DNA of 13,112 nucleotides from an uncultured Faecalibacterium sp. (GTDB lineage Bacteria; Bacillota; Clostridia; Oscillospirales; Ruminococcaceae). Each line of letters starts with the position of its first letter. The first letter of the stretch is position 1. Shown here in pieces: positions 12,754 to 13,112 of the stretch. The notes beneath the pieces are model-generated. The model had not been told where the DNA came from. It searched no databases and worked only from the letters and a program-made list of their open reading frames with translations. Position numbers and translations under genes: made by a program. The stretch is from positions 1-13,112 of the forward strand of contig CAAFSR010000308.1 of the NCBI GenBank assembly GCA_900765705.1, written 5' to 3'.

Positions 12754-12782
12754 AGTATAACACATCGCAATGCAAAATGCAA
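12754..12782 (-). promoter_or_regulatory. Promoter of tRNA-Arg
   Basis: On the minus strand TTGCAT (12777-12782) and TATACT (12754-12759) are separated by 17 bases. The short 5' leader contains hairpin GTACCC/GGGTAC (12732-12737 with 12743-12748), removed in maturation by RNase P. The gene may also be read through from coaX, since no terminator is seen between them. Confidence 0.55.
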
Positions 12783-12792
12783 ACGAAAATCG

Positions 12793-13112
12793 TCAGCCCT
12801 TCCGGTTTCTCAGCCAGATGCGGTACAACCCGTCGGTGATCAGGGTCTCGCGGTAATGGATGCGGGTGCGGCAGGCCTCCCGGACAGAGCGGGGCAGGTT
12901 GCCGGTGGCGTAAAAGGCGGTCTGCGCGCCCAGCTCCGCGCAAAAGCGGTCCGCCAGACCGTCCAGCATACTGGCCGTGCCCAGCACAAAGCCATTCTGC
13001 AGGCAGGCCGAGGTGCTCTTTCCCAGCACCGAGTCCGGGGCTTTGGCGGCAGGGTCGATCTGGGGCAGCTGCGCGGTCTTTTGCACCAGCGCATTCATTG
13101 AAATCTGCGGCC
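12793..13112 (-). CDS. coaX: Type III pantothenate kinase, C-terminal part, cut by the window edge
   Basis: About 106 residues of the C-terminal half of CoaX are present; the frame is open to the window edge and continues beyond it, so an in-frame ATG at 13098 is internal and not the start. CoaX phosphorylates pantothenate, the first step of coenzyme A synthesis, in the cytoplasm as a dimer. The visible part carries the family block PDSVLGKSTSACLQNGFVLG, then TASMLDGLADRFCAELG and TAFYATGNLP, where many members have ATGG, and ends with DGLYRIWLRNRKG as in other CoaX C-termini. All are ordinary for the family except Asn in place of the usual second Gly of ATGG. It lies upstream of tRNA-Arg on the same strand. 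The N-terminal ATP-binding part cannot be judged here. Confidence 0.9.
   Translation of the reverse strand, partial: PQISMNALVQKTAQLPQIDPAAKAPDSVLGKSTSACLQNGFVLGTASMLDGLADRFCAELGAQTAFYATGNLPRSVREACRTRIHYRETLITDGLYRIWLRNRKG

Noticed and set aside
12509..12943. 144-codon open frame on the minus strand spanning the tRNA
   Set aside because: It reads through tRNA-Arg and its terminator, giving the typical QLDRAFGSDPEGQRFESS translation of a tRNA gene.

Overview
The window looks like chromosomal DNA from a GC-rich, low-oxygen Firmicute of the Faecalibacterium/Oscillospiraceae type. The grounds are strong AGGAGG-type ribosome sites, near-consensus TTGACA/TATAAT promoters despite the high GC, GC-rich hairpin terminators in almost every gap, and a gene set typical of gut Clostridia. 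The genus is an inference from style and content, not from a search.

Layout. The left edge carries the 3' end of an SMC-like ATPase (Walker B half), most like the JetC/MksF type of the Wadjet plasmid-defence or condensin family. Next is a MATE efflux gene behind a strong promoter and a long structured leader that ends in its own terminator; this is a candidate riboswitch, possibly guanidine-IV/mepA. The MATE gene meets, tail to tail across a 28-bp perfect palindrome, a minus-strand operon of a 70-residue protein of unknown function and a histidine phosphatase. That operon is transcribed divergently from a LysR-type regulator (LTTR). A 667-bp gap without a convincing gene follows. It contains a terminator, a roughly 150-bp palindromic MITE-like repeat, and the promoter region of a CstA-family transporter. 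After CstA come an uncharacterised two-helix membrane protein and then a second LTTR on the minus strand.

The second LTTR is divergent from a gene for an exported (Tat motif plus lipobox) flavoprotein with FMN-binding and FAD-binding domains, related to fumarate/urocanate reductases. The shared intergenic region holds a textbook LTTR site, a perfect ATTTAT-N11-ATAAAT dyad centred about 65 bases before the predicted start of the flavoprotein transcript. The regulator therefore very probably controls this gene. The right part carries a second MATE transporter, tRNA-Arg(CCG) and the C-terminal part of type III pantothenate kinase (coaX), all on the minus strand.

How the genes may work together. 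The most coherent unit is the LTTR plus the exported flavoprotein, plausibly a substrate-induced anaerobic respiratory reductase at the cell surface. Its C-terminal active-site region departs from the fumarate reductase pattern, so the electron acceptor is unknown. The cstA-like gene and the flavoprotein gene also share a codon preference suggesting high expression. No CRISPR array, prophage, rRNA or transposase gene was seen.
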